A DNA stretch of 64,000 nt from Paenibacillus etheri (GCF_001012825.1 NZ_LCZJ02000019.1:297140-361139), one strand, 5' to 3'. Counted from the stretch's first letter, positions 53,979 to 63,941 are shown. Program-made: numbers and translations. Notes: generated by a model not told the origin, from the sequence alone.

Positions 53979-54746
53979 TTAGGCATCTCGTTTACGGTAA
54001 AATACAATAGCTACTGTAATAAAGCTCAGTGTCCATATCATTGAAATACCTGTTCCTTGCATTGGAGTAAGAACATTTAATTCATCGGAGGAAGGCGGCA
54101 TATACATATATGATCCTGCCGTATCCGGAAAAAAATTTAAATAATTTTTAATACTAGGTAGAAAAACTCTAGTCAATGGACTGACAATGAAATAATAACC
54201 AAGCAGTACCACTAAAGCAGGAGTGGTTCGTCTTAATAAAGCACCTATAGCTGCACTGAGAAGTGTAGTTAATGTTAGATAGCCTGTTGCACCTAATAAT
54301 GGTTTTATCATTGTGTCAATTTCAATCACTTCAGCTGTGTCTCTCATCATAATAAAAGTATAGAGTATACCTGATGCAGCAATAATAAACGCCACAGGAA
54401 TGGTTATAATCACCAATGCCAAATGCTTCGCGGATAGTTGAAACCCACGCCAAGGTATCGTAGTTAAAGTAGTTCGAATCTGTCCACCAGTATACTCCGA
54501 ACAAGTAGCTAAGATTCCAAGAATAATGAACCCTGCTTTAAGATATCCCATAGAAGCAAGTCCTATATTCAGTATACTTTGCGTTCCTGCTGCACCTTGT
54601 AGACCTGCAGAAGTAAAAGCTGCAGCTAAAGCCAAATTAAGAATGAATGTACCCATAAGAGTGAGCCCTATCAATGGTAATGTAACTAATTTATCCAGTT
54701 CAGCACCAAGGATTTGTGTTATCTTTCTACTAGATGAGACACTCAT
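53979..54746 (-). CDS. ABC-2 permease (second subunit)
   Basis: 255 residues, six hydrophobic segments, TCSEYTGGQIRTTLTTIPWR block shared with lantibiotic-immunity-like ABC-2 permeases. ATGA overlap with the first permease. Part of an exporter encoded next to a two-component system. Confidence 0.85.
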   Translation of the reverse strand: MSVSSSRKITQILGAELDKLVTLPLIGLTLMGTFILNLALAAAFTSAGLQGAAGTQSILNIGLASMGYLKAGFIILGILATCSEYTGGQIRTTLTTIPWRGFQLSAKHLALVIITIPVAFIIAASGILYTFIMMRDTAEVIEIDTMIKPLLGATGYLTLTTLLSAAIGALLRRTTPALVVLLGYYFIVSPLTRVFLPSIKNYLNFFPDTAGSYMYMPPSSDELNVLTPMQGTGISMIWTLSFITVAIVFYRKRDA

Positions 54747-55516
54747 GCTGCAACGTCCCTCCTATGGAATACAATAGCTGCAGCAATAAAAATAACGACT
54801 ACCCAGGCAAGCATGACTAAACCGCCTGTGAATGGGGTGTTATATCTGACGAATAAACTGCCTGTGAACGTGTCGCTTGTAAACATAAACATTTCTGCGC
54901 CAGCCCTATCCGGTAAGTAAACCGCCAACTTTGTAACCCTATACAGCAGGACACTAAAGGATACAACGGATGAATTTATCATAAGCACAGCAAGCGGGAT
55001 GATGCCATTTTTGGTTAGCAAAGTAATCCCAAGTGCTAAAAGAGCAGTAAATGTCCAGTAACAAATTGCACCGATAAGTCTTTGCCATTCAAATGCAGGG
55101 GCATATTCACCAAGAACAAGATGCGTTGCTGACACAGTTGTCATAATAGCAACAATACAAAGCAGTATGCTGATCACAGTCACAGCACCTGCTTTTGCCA
55201 ACAAAAAATGAAGTCGGGATGAAACAACCGTTAAACTCGTTGTAATCTGTTGTCCTCCACCAGATTCACTGCTCTCTGTCAAATACTCACTGCTGACAGC
55301 AAGCACACCAAGAATAATGACACCTTGCACACCAAGAACTAATCCAATATAGCCAACTTCTGATAGCCGTGTGCTAACTCCAGCTATAATCTCCTCTTTT
55401 TCTGCTATACTGTCCAAGGCGGCAATGACCGCTGGGGCAATTGCTCCAATAAGAAAGGCAAGCCAAATGCCCGGCAGGGAGAACAATTTAGATAGTTCCG
55501 CGTTGAATGCTCTCAT
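54743..55516 (-). CDS. ABC-2 permease (first subunit)
   Basis: 257 residues, six hydrophobic segments; SSEYLTESSESGGGQQITTS corresponds to the same cytoplasmic block in its partner. ATGA overlap with the ATPase gene. The two permeases form a heterodimer. Confidence 0.85.
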   Translation of the reverse strand: MRAFNAELSKLFSLPGIWLAFLIGAIAPAVIAALDSIAEKEEIIAGVSTRLSEVGYIGLVLGVQGVIILGVLAVSSEYLTESSESGGGQQITTSLTVVSSRLHFLLAKAGAVTVISILLCIVAIMTTVSATHLVLGEYAPAFEWQRLIGAICYWTFTALLALGITLLTKNGIIPLAVLMINSSVVSFSVLLYRVTKLAVYLPDRAGAEMFMFTSDTFTGSLFVRYNTPFTGGLVMLAWVVVIFIAAAIVFHRRDVAA

Positions 55517-56226
55517 ACAACAGCACCTGCAATTTCAGATGTCAGGGTAAAAAAGGCTTCCTCTAACGTGGAATGGTTACCTATAACTTCTTCCAATGTT
55601 CCATCTGCAACGATTGTTCCATGCTTAATAATCACCACATCATCAACCGTCTCTGCAAGCTCTCCCATTAGATGACTGGATAGTAACACCGTGTTTCCAG
55701 ACTGAGCACGCTCACGTAAAAATGTACGAATCCACCGAATTCCTTCTGGGTCAAGCCCATTTACGGGTTCATCTAAAATCAATATTTTTGGATCACCAAG
55801 TAGTGCAGCTGCCATTCCAAGTCTTCTTCCCATACCAAGAGAATACTTCCCAACTCTTTTCCCAGCGGCATTAGTAAGACCTACAATTTCCAGAACTTCC
55901 TCGACACGTGAGTTAGACAATCCTGCAGCACGTGCAATCCAACGCAAGTGTGCCCGTCCTGTTCGCATACGATGAGCTCCAAATCCATCAAGTGCGGCAC
56001 CTACTGTTGCTAGAGGATTATGTAATTCTGCGAATGGCTTTCCATTAATTAGTGCACTCCCTGAGGTAGCGCGATCTAATCCAAGCAGGATGCGAAGTGT
56101 AGAACTTTTACCTGCCCCATTTGGACCTAAAAAACCAGTTACTCTACCTGGTCTAGCTTTAAAACTGATACCTGATAAGATCTCTTGATTTCCGCGATGT
56201 TTGACTAAGTTATTAATTGTAAGCAA
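55513..56226 (-). CDS. ABC transporter ATPase
   Basis: 237 residues from TTG 56226 (MLTINNLVKHRGNQEI) with AAAGGAAG; a GTG three codons upstream has poor spacing. Walker A GPNGAGKSS, signature YSLGMGRRLGMA, Walker B ILILDEPVNGLDPEG, SSHLMGEL. Drug/peptide-exporter subfamily. Confidence 0.92.
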   Translation of the reverse strand: MLTINNLVKHRGNQEILSGISFKARPGRVTGFLGPNGAGKSSTLRILLGLDRATSGSALINGKPFAELHNPLATVGAALDGFGAHRMRTGRAHLRWIARAAGLSNSRVEEVLEIVGLTNAAGKRVGKYSLGMGRRLGMAAALLGDPKILILDEPVNGLDPEGIRWIRTFLRERAQSGNTVLLSSHLMGELAETVDDVVIIKHGTIVADGTLEEVIGNHSTLEEAFFTLTSEIAGAVV

Positions 56227-56318
56227 CCATAACACTTCCTTTCTGTTATGGTTCTAATTATAAAGAAGCAAAGTTACATCTCGGTTATCCTGCTGTTTAC
56301 TTCTGGGTTAACTTTAGG

Positions 56319-57326
56319 TTAAGCTCTACCAATAGCTACTCTTGTGCCATTATCATTTGATGTAAAGTCAGCTTTCAGCTTCATTTTTTTCAACATATAA
56401 TTTGATGTCGATAAACCAATCCCCGCCCCACGCTCATAGGAAGAGTTATTCATACCTGGACCTCTGTCTGCAACAATGATTTGTTCTTTTTCTACATCAA
56501 CCACAATATTTACATATTTCCCCTCTGCTGCATGACGGATAATATTCTGGAATAAATTATCCAGAATCCGTGTCATCCATTTAGGATCTGCTTCCCAATA
56601 AAAAGTCTCTTCTGTCGGTAAATCAATATCTAACTGTATTTCTTTTTCTTCAAATACAGGATACCACGCAGCAACAGATGCTCTTATTAATCGTCCAATA
56701 TCTGTTGAAGTGGGTTCAAAGGGATATTTCCCAGATGTAAGCAATGTATATGAAAGTAAATCATCCATTAAATCTCCGACTCTTGTAATCGTATGGTTTA
56801 TCTCTGTTAATGAGCTTTGTCCTTTTACACTTATGGATTCTTTATTTAATCTGGTAACATGTCCTCTCAAAATGGTAAGAGGCGTTCGTAAGTCGTGAGA
56901 CAAATTCGCAATGAGCCTATGTCGTAGTAATTCTTCTTCATATTCTCGCTTGCGACTGTCTTCAAGCTGCTGGATCATCCAATTAAAAGAACTTCCTAAC
57001 TGGTCTATTTCATCCATACGATCACTTTGAACAGATATTGGTTTAGGAAATGAGTTATGATTGGCTGAATATGACATGGCTTCCTGTAGGCGGGTAAGAC
57101 GTTTTCGAAGTCTCAAGAAAAACAGCCAAGAGATTACAACGAATGCGACTATAATAAAACTAAACAAAAGTAGTGTAACGTAAAATAGATTTAACGTATT
57201 GAGCTTTGCTCCATTAATAGAAGACCCAAAGAACGCAGAGAAGAAAATAAGTACAATTGGAGGCAAAAAGATAAATAGAAAATGCACTTTTAGAAAACGG
57301 CGAAATAATGATCTGGTCTGTTTCAT
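56319..57326 (-). CDS. Sensor histidine kinase
   Basis: 335 residues. Two membrane helices (about 13-35 and 48-70) with only a short outside loop, HAMP-like linker, H-box ANLSHDLRTPLTIL, N-box DNLFQNIIRHA, G1 VADRGPGM and G2 GAGIGLSTS. Intramembrane-sensing style, as in kinases that respond through an adjacent ABC transporter to cell-envelope antibiotics. ATGA overlap with the response regulator. Confidence 0.92.
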   Translation of the reverse strand: MKQTRSLFRRFLKVHFLFIFLPPIVLIFFSAFFGSSINGAKLNTLNLFYVTLLLFSFIIVAFVVISWLFFLRLRKRLTRLQEAMSYSANHNSFPKPISVQSDRMDEIDQLGSSFNWMIQQLEDSRKREYEEELLRHRLIANLSHDLRTPLTILRGHVTRLNKESISVKGQSSLTEINHTITRVGDLMDDLLSYTLLTSGKYPFEPTSTDIGRLIRASVAAWYPVFEEKEIQLDIDLPTEETFYWEADPKWMTRILDNLFQNIIRHAAEGKYVNIVVDVEKEQIIVADRGPGMNNSSYERGAGIGLSTSNYMLKKMKLKADFTSNDNGTRVAIGRA

Positions 57327-58000
57327 AGCTTCACCCGATAGCCTATTCCCTTCAACGTTTCAATAATCTCTGGGGAGTCTGGATAACGTTCCAACTTTTG
57401 ACGAAGTCGATGGATATGTACCATTAATGTTTTATCACCTGTTATATAAGCTTCTTCCCAAAGGGCTTCATAGATTTGTTCTTTTGGTAAAACTTGATTA
57501 GGGTGGCGTAAGAAGTACATTAAAATTTGATGTTGTTTCCCTGTCAAAATAATTTCTTCTCCTGTGCGTTTGTCAAATACCATTTGAACTTCTGGATCTA
57601 CTTCAATATAATGCCCTAATGAAATACGCTCGGATTGTGTTCCGCCACTTCGACGGATTAATACTTCTAATCTAGCAACTAATTCATCCGTATGGAATGG
57701 TTTCGTTAAATAGTCATCAGCAAATTGTAAACCCTCTACCTTATCAACTATCGATGTTCGAGCAGTTAACAGCAAAATAGGAACAGCAGGTGCTACCTTT
57801 TTTAATCGTTTTCCTACAGTAAATCCGTCTAAACCGGGTAACATGATATCCAAAATAACGATTTCATGCTGATTCACTTCTTTTTCGGCTCCTTCACCAG
57901 AAAGCAGCCACTGAACTGAAAATCCTCGCTGTTCCAATTCTTCTTTTACCCAACTGCCTATTTTCTCATTATCTTCTATATACAATACATTTCTTTTCAA
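57323..58000 (-). CDS. OmpR-family response regulator
   Basis: 225 residues, TTG start with GAGGGATG. Receiver with IEDNEK, phospho-acceptor Asp in IVILDIMLPG and Lys in DDYLTKPF; winged-helix output KTLMVHIHRLRQKLERYPDS. Probably controls the downstream ABC exporter and perhaps the penicillin-binding protein upstream. Confidence 0.93.
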   Translation of the reverse strand: MKRNVLYIEDNEKIGSWVKEELEQRGFSVQWLLSGEGAEKEVNQHEIVILDIMLPGLDGFTVGKRLKKVAPAVPILLLTARTSIVDKVEGLQFADDYLTKPFHTDELVARLEVLIRRSGGTQSERISLGHYIEVDPEVQMVFDKRTGEEIILTGKQHQILMYFLRHPNQVLPKEQIYEALWEEAYITGDKTLMVHIHRLRQKLERYPDSPEIIETLKGIGYRVKL

Positions 58001-58490
58001 GTAACATCCCTCTCTCTACACTGAGTTTACTATTAGACAGAATAACACAACCTAAAAAATAGTAGCACGTTGATTTCTATATTCGATTTGAAGAGCTTCA
58101 ATAGCGGCTTCACCGTGCATTCTAATAACAACCCGATACTGATTGAGCCGGTCGTTTTACACTCCGTAAGAGCATTACAGAAAAAATAACATTTGGCAGG
58201 CGTATAATGCATGTTCTTTTATCAAAAAACAACTTTGTGTAATTTCAGGTTCGATGTATCAGCATAAAAATTTGTTTAGATGATCATGAAATCGGAAATG
58301 GGATCAAGTTCTTGTCCCAAGCAAAGGACAAGAACTTGACCCCATAAAATAGAAAAACCGCGCCAGGCGCGGGTTCTAATGGGACTATGTTCTTGTCCAC
58401 CGACACCAATCCATAGTCCAGATATTGAGCAGCTTCCGTCCGTTTCAAAATCAAAGCCCTGATCAATCAGCAATTTTCTGGCCGCCTGCA
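58001..58490. repeat. Intergenic with IS-end-like inverted repeats
   Basis: 58299-58344 is an imperfect 19-bp inverted repeat around GGACAAGAACTTGA. 58349-58405 has a CGCGCC/GGCGCG hairpin and TGGGACTATG, TGTCCACC, and partly matches 15978-16033. Likely the terminal end of a vanished insertion sequence. A short reverse-strand frame (MHGEAAIEALQIEYRNQRAT) near 58060-58150 is a coding trace. Confidence 0.5.
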
Positions 58491-60344
58491 TCATTTTTTT
58501 TCGGTCAGATCGGGTGCGGAGCGCTGCGTGGAAGGTGCATTCTTGACGGATATGGAAACACTGCCTCCATCGCCCGATATAACTTTTGGCACACCCATAT
58601 ATGACAATGCTTCGGATACGATCTCTTTAAACACCGGTCCCGCCGCAGCACCACCGCCAGCAGCATTAGCAGGCTCGTCAATGCCGACATAGACCACAAT
58701 CTTCGGATTATTAGCCGGTGCGTATCCGAGAAAAGACGAGTGCACCTTGTCGCGGTCATACCCGCCCTTACCGTCAGGTTTAATCGCCGTACCGGTCTTA
58801 CCTGCTACCCTATAGCCTTCAATGTACGCACGGCGGCCGGTTCCATGGACCAGGTCTGCAACGACCTGCTCCAGATAGCTGCTGGTTTCCCTGGCACTTT
58901 CCTCGGAAATAACCTGACGTACCACTTGGGGCTGGGTTACGGTAGTCTTGCCTGTATTCGGATCGGTAGTCGCCTTGACCACGTGCGGCACCATCAGTTT
59001 GCCGCCGTTGGCGATGGCCGAGATGGCGGTAAGCTGCTGAATCGGAGTAACAAGCACTTTGCCGTGCCCGAATGCAATCGTCGCGTTCTCCGAAGCATTA
59101 TTCGGAGTCGGATTGACGATTCCGCTGATTTCGCCCGGCAGGTCAATACCGGTAAGATCGTTAAATCCGAAATCATCCACGTATTGCAGCAGCCTTTCCG
59201 GACCGAGCATTTCATAGCCAAGCTTGACGAAGGCCACGTTACTTGACCGCTTCACGCCTTCCAGGAAGGAGATTTCGCCATAACCGCTTCTCTTCTGGTC
59301 ATACAGCGGCTTGCCGTACCCCTTGATGCGGATAGAACCGGATATGAAGGTTGCGTCCGAATCGAACAAATTCTCCTCCACCGCTCCGGCAAGAGGTACA
59401 ATTTTGAACGTGGAGCCTGGTTCAAATCTTGTTTTGATGGCATGGTTGAAGAACACCCCTGGATCGGAGGCATAATTCCAGAACTCATTCGGGTTAAAGG
59501 TCGGCATGTTCGCCAGCCCCAATATTTCCATGGTGCTCGGATCCGCAGCAATTACCGTAATACTCTTGGGCTTATATTCTTCATAGGCCCTCTGCATAGC
59601 CTGTTCGATATAATACTGGATTGTGCTATCAATCGTCAGCTTGAAATTACTTCCATTGACCACAGGCTTGTAAGTATCCTCCGAGTAAGGCAGCTTGATG
59701 CCTTTGGCATCGCTCTGGTAGAATAGCTTGCCATCCGTACCCTTAAGCTGCTTGTCAAAATACTTCTCGAACCCCATCACCGCATTGCCGTCGCGGTCCG
59801 TATAACCCAAAATATGTGCGGCCCGTGTTTGTTGCGGATAGTAGCGCTTCTGCTCCCTAATCAGGCCGATGCCAGTCTCCAGAGTGTCATGTTCATCCTT
59901 CAGTTTCTCAATGAACTCGGTGACCTTGTTGCGTAGCTCCTGGTCTATCTTCCAGCCTTCATTACGGATCTCCTGGTTCTTCAGATACTTTCCGTTCTTG
60001 TCTTTGGCTTCCACGAGCGCCTTAAGCTCAGCCTCTGGCTTGCCGAGCAGTTCATGTAGGCCGGTGATAACTTCTTCCCCGATACTGAGAGCAGTAATCG
60101 CTTCCGGATTGACCACTACCGTGTAGGCAGGCACATCGCTGGCCAGCACCCTGCCGTTGCGGTCCTCGATCGTGCCACGCACCGCTTTAAACACCGAAGT
60201 ATGGGCCCATTGCTTTGCGGCCTTGGCTTGCCAGAAATCACGATCCAGCACCTGAATCCAGAACACTCTGCCGAGCAAAACAAGAAAAAAGAGGGTAATA
60301 CACCCTCCTATAAACAGTGTACGAAGTTTTATTCTCTTCACCAT
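58491..60344 (-). CDS. Class B penicillin-binding protein (PBP2B/SpoVD-like)
   Basis: About 617 residues from ATG 60344 (MVKRIKLRTLFIGGC) with GGGG at 7 bases. One N-terminal membrane anchor, PBP dimerisation domain, transpeptidase domain with EPGSTFKIV (SxxK Ser), RSSNVAF (SxN) and VAGKTGTA (KTG). No PASTA domain at the C-terminus, unlike SpoVD. It cross-links peptidoglycan on the outer face of the membrane. Next to an envelope-stress-like two-component system; might be a low-affinity or sporulation-specific PBP. Confidence 0.93.
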   Translation of the reverse strand: MVKRIKLRTLFIGGCITLFFLVLLGRVFWIQVLDRDFWQAKAAKQWAHTSVFKAVRGTIEDRNGRVLASDVPAYTVVVNPEAITALSIGEEVITGLHELLGKPEAELKALVEAKDKNGKYLKNQEIRNEGWKIDQELRNKVTEFIEKLKDEHDTLETGIGLIREQKRYYPQQTRAAHILGYTDRDGNAVMGFEKYFDKQLKGTDGKLFYQSDAKGIKLPYSEDTYKPVVNGSNFKLTIDSTIQYYIEQAMQRAYEEYKPKSITVIAADPSTMEILGLANMPTFNPNEFWNYASDPGVFFNHAIKTRFEPGSTFKIVPLAGAVEENLFDSDATFISGSIRIKGYGKPLYDQKRSGYGEISFLEGVKRSSNVAFVKLGYEMLGPERLLQYVDDFGFNDLTGIDLPGEISGIVNPTPNNASENATIAFGHGKVLVTPIQQLTAISAIANGGKLMVPHVVKATTDPNTGKTTVTQPQVVRQVISEESARETSSYLEQVVADLVHGTGRRAYIEGYRVAGKTGTAIKPDGKGGYDRDKVHSSFLGYAPANNPKIVVYVGIDEPANAAGGGAAAGPVFKEIVSEALSYMGVPKVISGDGGSVSISVKNAPSTQRSAPDLTEKK

Positions 60345-60640
60345 AAGCAAACCCCACATACATATATATTGCGATTTTCGGCAAATCGCTCTTTAATAGT
60401 CCCCATCCGCGTTTTGTCCGCTGATATGAATGGTATCGTTGGTATTCGCCTCCTGATATCCCATATCCATGGCAGCTGAACAACCTTGGTATGGAATTGC
60501 TGTTTTCCCTTGTCCCAGTAGGGCTCGTTATTGTAAGCATAGGTAATGCCAGGTTTTTTATTAGTTTGATAAATGATCGCCATAATGAAGACCAAGCTTG
60601 TTACACATTGTACAATGTATAACAAGGTAAAAACAACCAT
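60338..60640 (-). CDS. Possible small membrane protein before the PBP gene
   Basis: 100 residues, one N-terminal helix (VVFTLLYIVQCVTSLVFIMA), AAAGGA before the ATG, stop overlapping the PBP start by seven bases. That overlap resembles translational coupling, but composition is unremarkable and no family is recognised; could be spurious. Confidence 0.4.
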   Translation of the reverse strand: MVVFTLLYIVQCVTSLVFIMAIIYQTNKKPGITYAYNNEPYWDKGKQQFHTKVVQLPWIWDIRRRIPTIPFISADKTRMGTIKERFAENRNIYVCGVCLW

Positions 60641-60767
60641 TTTTGTGAATCCTTTGTCACTACGCTATTTCGGGAATTTAGGCTACATGTAATACACAAT
60701 TGGAACATTTTTGTGAATTCTCCATTTCTCTGTAGACGGTCATTCAGATAAGGAGCGCTGAGCCAGC

Positions 60768-61093
60768 ATGGGGTTGAGCAAAAATAAATTCATCGGCTGC
60801 CTGTTCGGCTTTATCGATATAATCATCTCAATATCCAGAGTAATCTGCTAGAGTTATTCCTTTCCTTTAAGGGTGAAGGATTTAAAATTGTGGCGGCTTC
60901 TATCTTCTCGATTACCGCTATGTATGCCAAGATATTAACAGCGTCTATTGATGTCCTGATCGTATCCGGTGCCAGCCTGTTTACGGTGGGACTGATGTTC
61001 ATTTTTGGTGACTATGCTATGAAACCGCATGCAAATATTTCTTTTTGGATGTTCAGCTTCGGGGAGAATACCTCAAAATATGCGAACACTTGA
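60768..61093 (+). pseudogene. Frameshifted small membrane protein gene
   Basis: ATG at 60768 with AAGGAG begins MGLSKNKFIGCLFGFIDIII, hits a stop, and after a shift continues FKIVAASIFSITAMYAKILT, ASIDVLIVSGASLFTVGLMF. Two or three hydrophobic segments. Not recognised; decayed. Confidence 0.45.
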
Positions 61094-61272
61094 ATCTGGT
61101 GATAAAACTACATTTGGACAGCCCAATTAATTATTATTACAAAAAAAGCCCATTCGGACTAGTACCTCGCTGCTTCAGAAACGGTTCCGGGTTCTTGTAT
61201 TTGGATGATTGCAGAATGTTCCTCATGCCATCTAATCCAGTATGACCATGTTGTTTATTATAATCTGCTTAG

Positions 61273-61286
61273 TGTAAACGCTTTTA
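61273..61286. promoter_or_regulatory. cre-like site 1 upstream of the GH8 gene
   Basis: TGTAAACGCTTTTA matches TGWNANCGNTNWCA at all but one position. It is about 340 bp before the start. Confidence 0.5.
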
Positions 61287-61498
61287 TTTTATGGAGCATT
61301 ACTTTTTAATTTTTTTATAAAACACCTAGACACGACGAAAATAGTTGTGATACATTTGTGTGAATAAAGTAATGCTATTTGGTTTGTGATTTGTAACCTG
61401 TAGGTGAAAAGTGACTTTGAGGATGCGATGATTCCTATTGAAGCGCGCACCTTCAAATCTCTTCAGCATATATGTAAAATGTCACTTCCGCCCTAAAG

Positions 61499-61512
61499 TT
61501 AAAGCGCTTAAA
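61499..61512. promoter_or_regulatory. cre-like site 2 upstream of the GH8 gene
   Basis: TTAAAGCGCTTAAA, a nearly perfect palindrome around the CcpA core AAGCGCTT, 112 bp before the GTG. Repression by preferred sugars is likely. Confidence 0.55.
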
Positions 61513-61623
61513 CTTTTGGTGTGAATAGCACTTATTGTTAGGCGTAACTTTGGAGATCAGTCTAAAGGGAAGGAGGATTCATTGACGTTAATTAAACTAA
61601 CCATCACTAAAGGAGGAATTTTT

Positions 61624-63585
61624 GTGTACTCATTGAAATCGACCTCAGGCACAATGAAAGTGATGTTACTTGTCATGCTTTCGGCGGTTATGCTTCTATC
61701 GACATTAGCCGCCCCTGCACCGCTTCAACCGAAAGCTCATGGAGCGGGTGAATTGAAACCGTTTCCTCAACAAGTCAGTTATCCGGGTATCATTAAACCT
61801 AACCACGTCAGTCAATCCTCGATGAACAGTTCTGTATCTTCCTACTATGACTACTGGAAGGCTACTTATCTTAAAAACAACTTGTCCTCGCTTCCTGGAG
61901 GATACTATGTAAAAGGTGATATTACTGGTGAAGCGGACGGCTTCGATCCTCTCGGCACATCGGAAGGCCAAGGATACGGCATGGTTATTACCGTGCTTAT
62001 GGCCGGATACGATACGAATTCCAGAGCAATCTATGACGGTTTGTTCAAAACGGCTAGAGCGTTCAAGAGCTCTAACAACTCGAACCTGATGGGATGGGTA
62101 ATAGCAGATAGTACTGGGGCTCAAGGGCACTTCGGTTCAGCAACAGATGGGGACCTCGATATCGCTTACTCCCTTATTCTAGCCGATCGCCAATGGGGCT
62201 CGACTGGAACGATCAATTATTTGGCTGAAGCCAAAAAGATGATTGGCGCTATTAAGCTTAGCAATGTGACAACTAACAACAGGCTGAACCTTGGTGACTG
62301 GGATACGAAGAGCGCCCTAAATACGCGTCCCTCCGACTGGATGCTCAGTCATCTGCGGGCTTTCAATGAAGTAACTGGAGATTCAACTTGGCTAAATGTC
62401 ATCAACAATCTGTATAACGTATACAGCCAATTTACAGCAGCTTATTCGTCTAGCACAGGTCTGATTTCGGACTTTGTGGTAGGCAACCCGCCTAAGCCGG
62501 CCCCCCCAAACTATTTGGAAGAGTTCCCTGAAACAAATGAATACAACTACAATGCAAGCCGTGTACCACTTCGTATCGTAATGGATTATGCCTTGTACGG
62601 AGACACCCGTGGTAAGGATATCGCCAATAAAATGGTAGTATGGATCAAAGGAAAAACAGGCAACAATCCGAACAATGTGAAGGACGGTTACCAACTGAAC
62701 GGTTCGAATCGCGGTACTTATGCAACAGCGGTATTCGTAGCTCCTTTCATCTCCGCAGCGACGACTACCAGCACGCATCAAGCTTGGGTCAATGCAGGTT
62801 GGGACTGGATGAAGAACAAAAAAGAAAGTTACTTCAGCGACTCCTTTAACATGCTGAACCTACTGTTCATCTCGGGGAACTGGTGGAAGCCTACCTACAG
62901 TGCAGCGGATACAGAAGCTCCCTCGGATCCAACGAATCTGACCGCAACAGCAGCTTCAAGCAGCCAAATCAATCTGAGTTGGACTGCTTCCACCGATAAT
63001 ATCGGTGTAACAGGCTACCGGGTATTCCGTGGCGGCGTGGAAGTAGGCACACCTACAGACACATCCTTCAGCGATACCGGACTTACCGCATCGACAGCTT
63101 ACAGCTATACGGTGAAAGCTGTCGACGCCGCAGGCAACCTGTCTGCTGACAGCAATACTGCAACAGCAACTACAAGTTCAACTCCTCCTGACGGCACCAA
63201 CCTTGCGCTAGGCAAGACAGCGGTAGCCAGCTCTATAGAAGATGCAGGATTTGAAGCTTCCAAGGCAACAGACGGCAACTCCACTACCCGTTGGGCGAGC
63301 GTGGAAGGAAGCAACAATGAATGGATTTACGTCGATCTGGGCGCAACCCAAAGCGTAAACCGCGTCAAGTTGAATTGGGAAGACGCTTACGCTAAAGGCT
63401 ACAAAGTTCAGGTGTCTAACGACGCAACAACATGGACGGATACTTACGTAACAACGACCGGTAATGGTTCTTTTGACGATATTACATTTACTGCGAATAG
63501 CGGACGTTACGTCAGAGTGCTGTGTACTGCTAGAGGAACCGTATACGGATATTCGATATTCGATTTCGAGGTTTACAGCTCTTAA
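61624..63585 (+). CDS. Secreted GH8 glycanase with FN3 and CBM (discoidin) domains
   Basis: 653 residues from GTG 61624, which has a perfect AAAGGAGG; the open frame reaches 61582 without one. Signal peptide (MKVMLLVMLSAVMLLSTLAA). GH8 (alpha/alpha)6 barrel at about 60-440: general acid Glu in GTSEGQGYGMVITVL, Asp in TDGDLDIAYSL, later EYNYNASRVPLRIVMDYALY and NMLNLLFISGNWW. Then an FN3 domain (about 450-535, PSDPTNLTATAASSSQINLS) and a C-terminal F5/8 type C/CBM domain (about 540-653). GH8 enzymes cut beta-1,4 glucan, chitosan or mixed-linkage glucan; the exact substrate is not certain. Confidence 0.92.
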   Translation: MYSLKSTSGTMKVMLLVMLSAVMLLSTLAAPAPLQPKAHGAGELKPFPQQVSYPGIIKPNHVSQSSMNSSVSSYYDYWKATYLKNNLSSLPGGYYVKGDITGEADGFDPLGTSEGQGYGMVITVLMAGYDTNSRAIYDGLFKTARAFKSSNNSNLMGWVIADSTGAQGHFGSATDGDLDIAYSLILADRQWGSTGTINYLAEAKKMIGAIKLSNVTTNNRLNLGDWDTKSALNTRPSDWMLSHLRAFNEVTGDSTWLNVINNLYNVYSQFTAAYSSSTGLISDFVVGNPPKPAPPNYLEEFPETNEYNYNASRVPLRIVMDYALYGDTRGKDIANKMVVWIKGKTGNNPNNVKDGYQLNGSNRGTYATAVFVAPFISAATTTSTHQAWVNAGWDWMKNKKESYFSDSFNMLNLLFISGNWWKPTYSAADTEAPSDPTNLTATAASSSQINLSWTASTDNIGVTGYRVFRGGVEVGTPTDTSFSDTGLTASTAYSYTVKAVDAAGNLSADSNTATATTSSTPPDGTNLALGKTAVASSIEDAGFEASKATDGNSTTRWASVEGSNNEWIYVDLGATQSVNRVKLNWEDAYAKGYKVQVSNDATTWTDTYVTTTGNGSFDDITFTANSGRYVRVLCTARGTVYGYSIFDFEVYSS

Positions 63586-63589
63586 TTGA

Positions 63590-63625
63590 ACAAATCCTGG
63601 CGGATATGAATCCGTCAGGATTTGT
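63590..63625 (+). terminator. Terminator of the GH8 gene
   Basis: ACAAATCCTG/CAGGATTTGT extended by CGGA/TCCG with one mismatch, followed by TTGTG; begins four bases after the stop. Confidence 0.8.
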
Positions 63626-63639
63626 TTGTGTAAAAGAGC

Positions 63640-63812
63640 AGAATGTAACTTCTCGGGTGTTCGTTAGTAAACGAATGGCCTCTTTTTTGATCTCATTTGA
63701 GTATGTTGTAAACTTCTGCCCTTTAATCGCCATAAAAATGCACCCCCTAGAATTTCATCGGACAAACCAGGGGGTTTATCCAATGTCTACTCTAAGGGGT
63801 GCACTTCAGTAA
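63640..63812 (-). mobile_element. Truncated IS3-type element (orfA start and end)
   Basis: ATG at 63733 gives MAIKGQKFTTYSNEIKKEAI, RLLTNTREV, the opening of an IS3-family OrfA. Upstream is its leader with a CCCCCT/AGGGGG stem and an outer end TGAAGTGCACCCC (to 63810). The rest of the element is gone. Confidence 0.65.
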
Positions 63813-63941
63813 TCATCAGAATTTTTTTGATGATCAATGGAAATAAAATATTCGATATTAATCAGCCATTGCCTTTTCAACGTCCTCAAAATGAAACTTT
63901 ATGAGACGCTGGGAGAGGAGGCTTTTGCCGTGCCAAAACTA

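Noticed and set aside
53979-58000. Lantibiotic biosynthesis locus
   Set aside because: An exporter and two-component system are present, but no precursor peptide or modification enzyme, so this is at most an immunity/resistance block.
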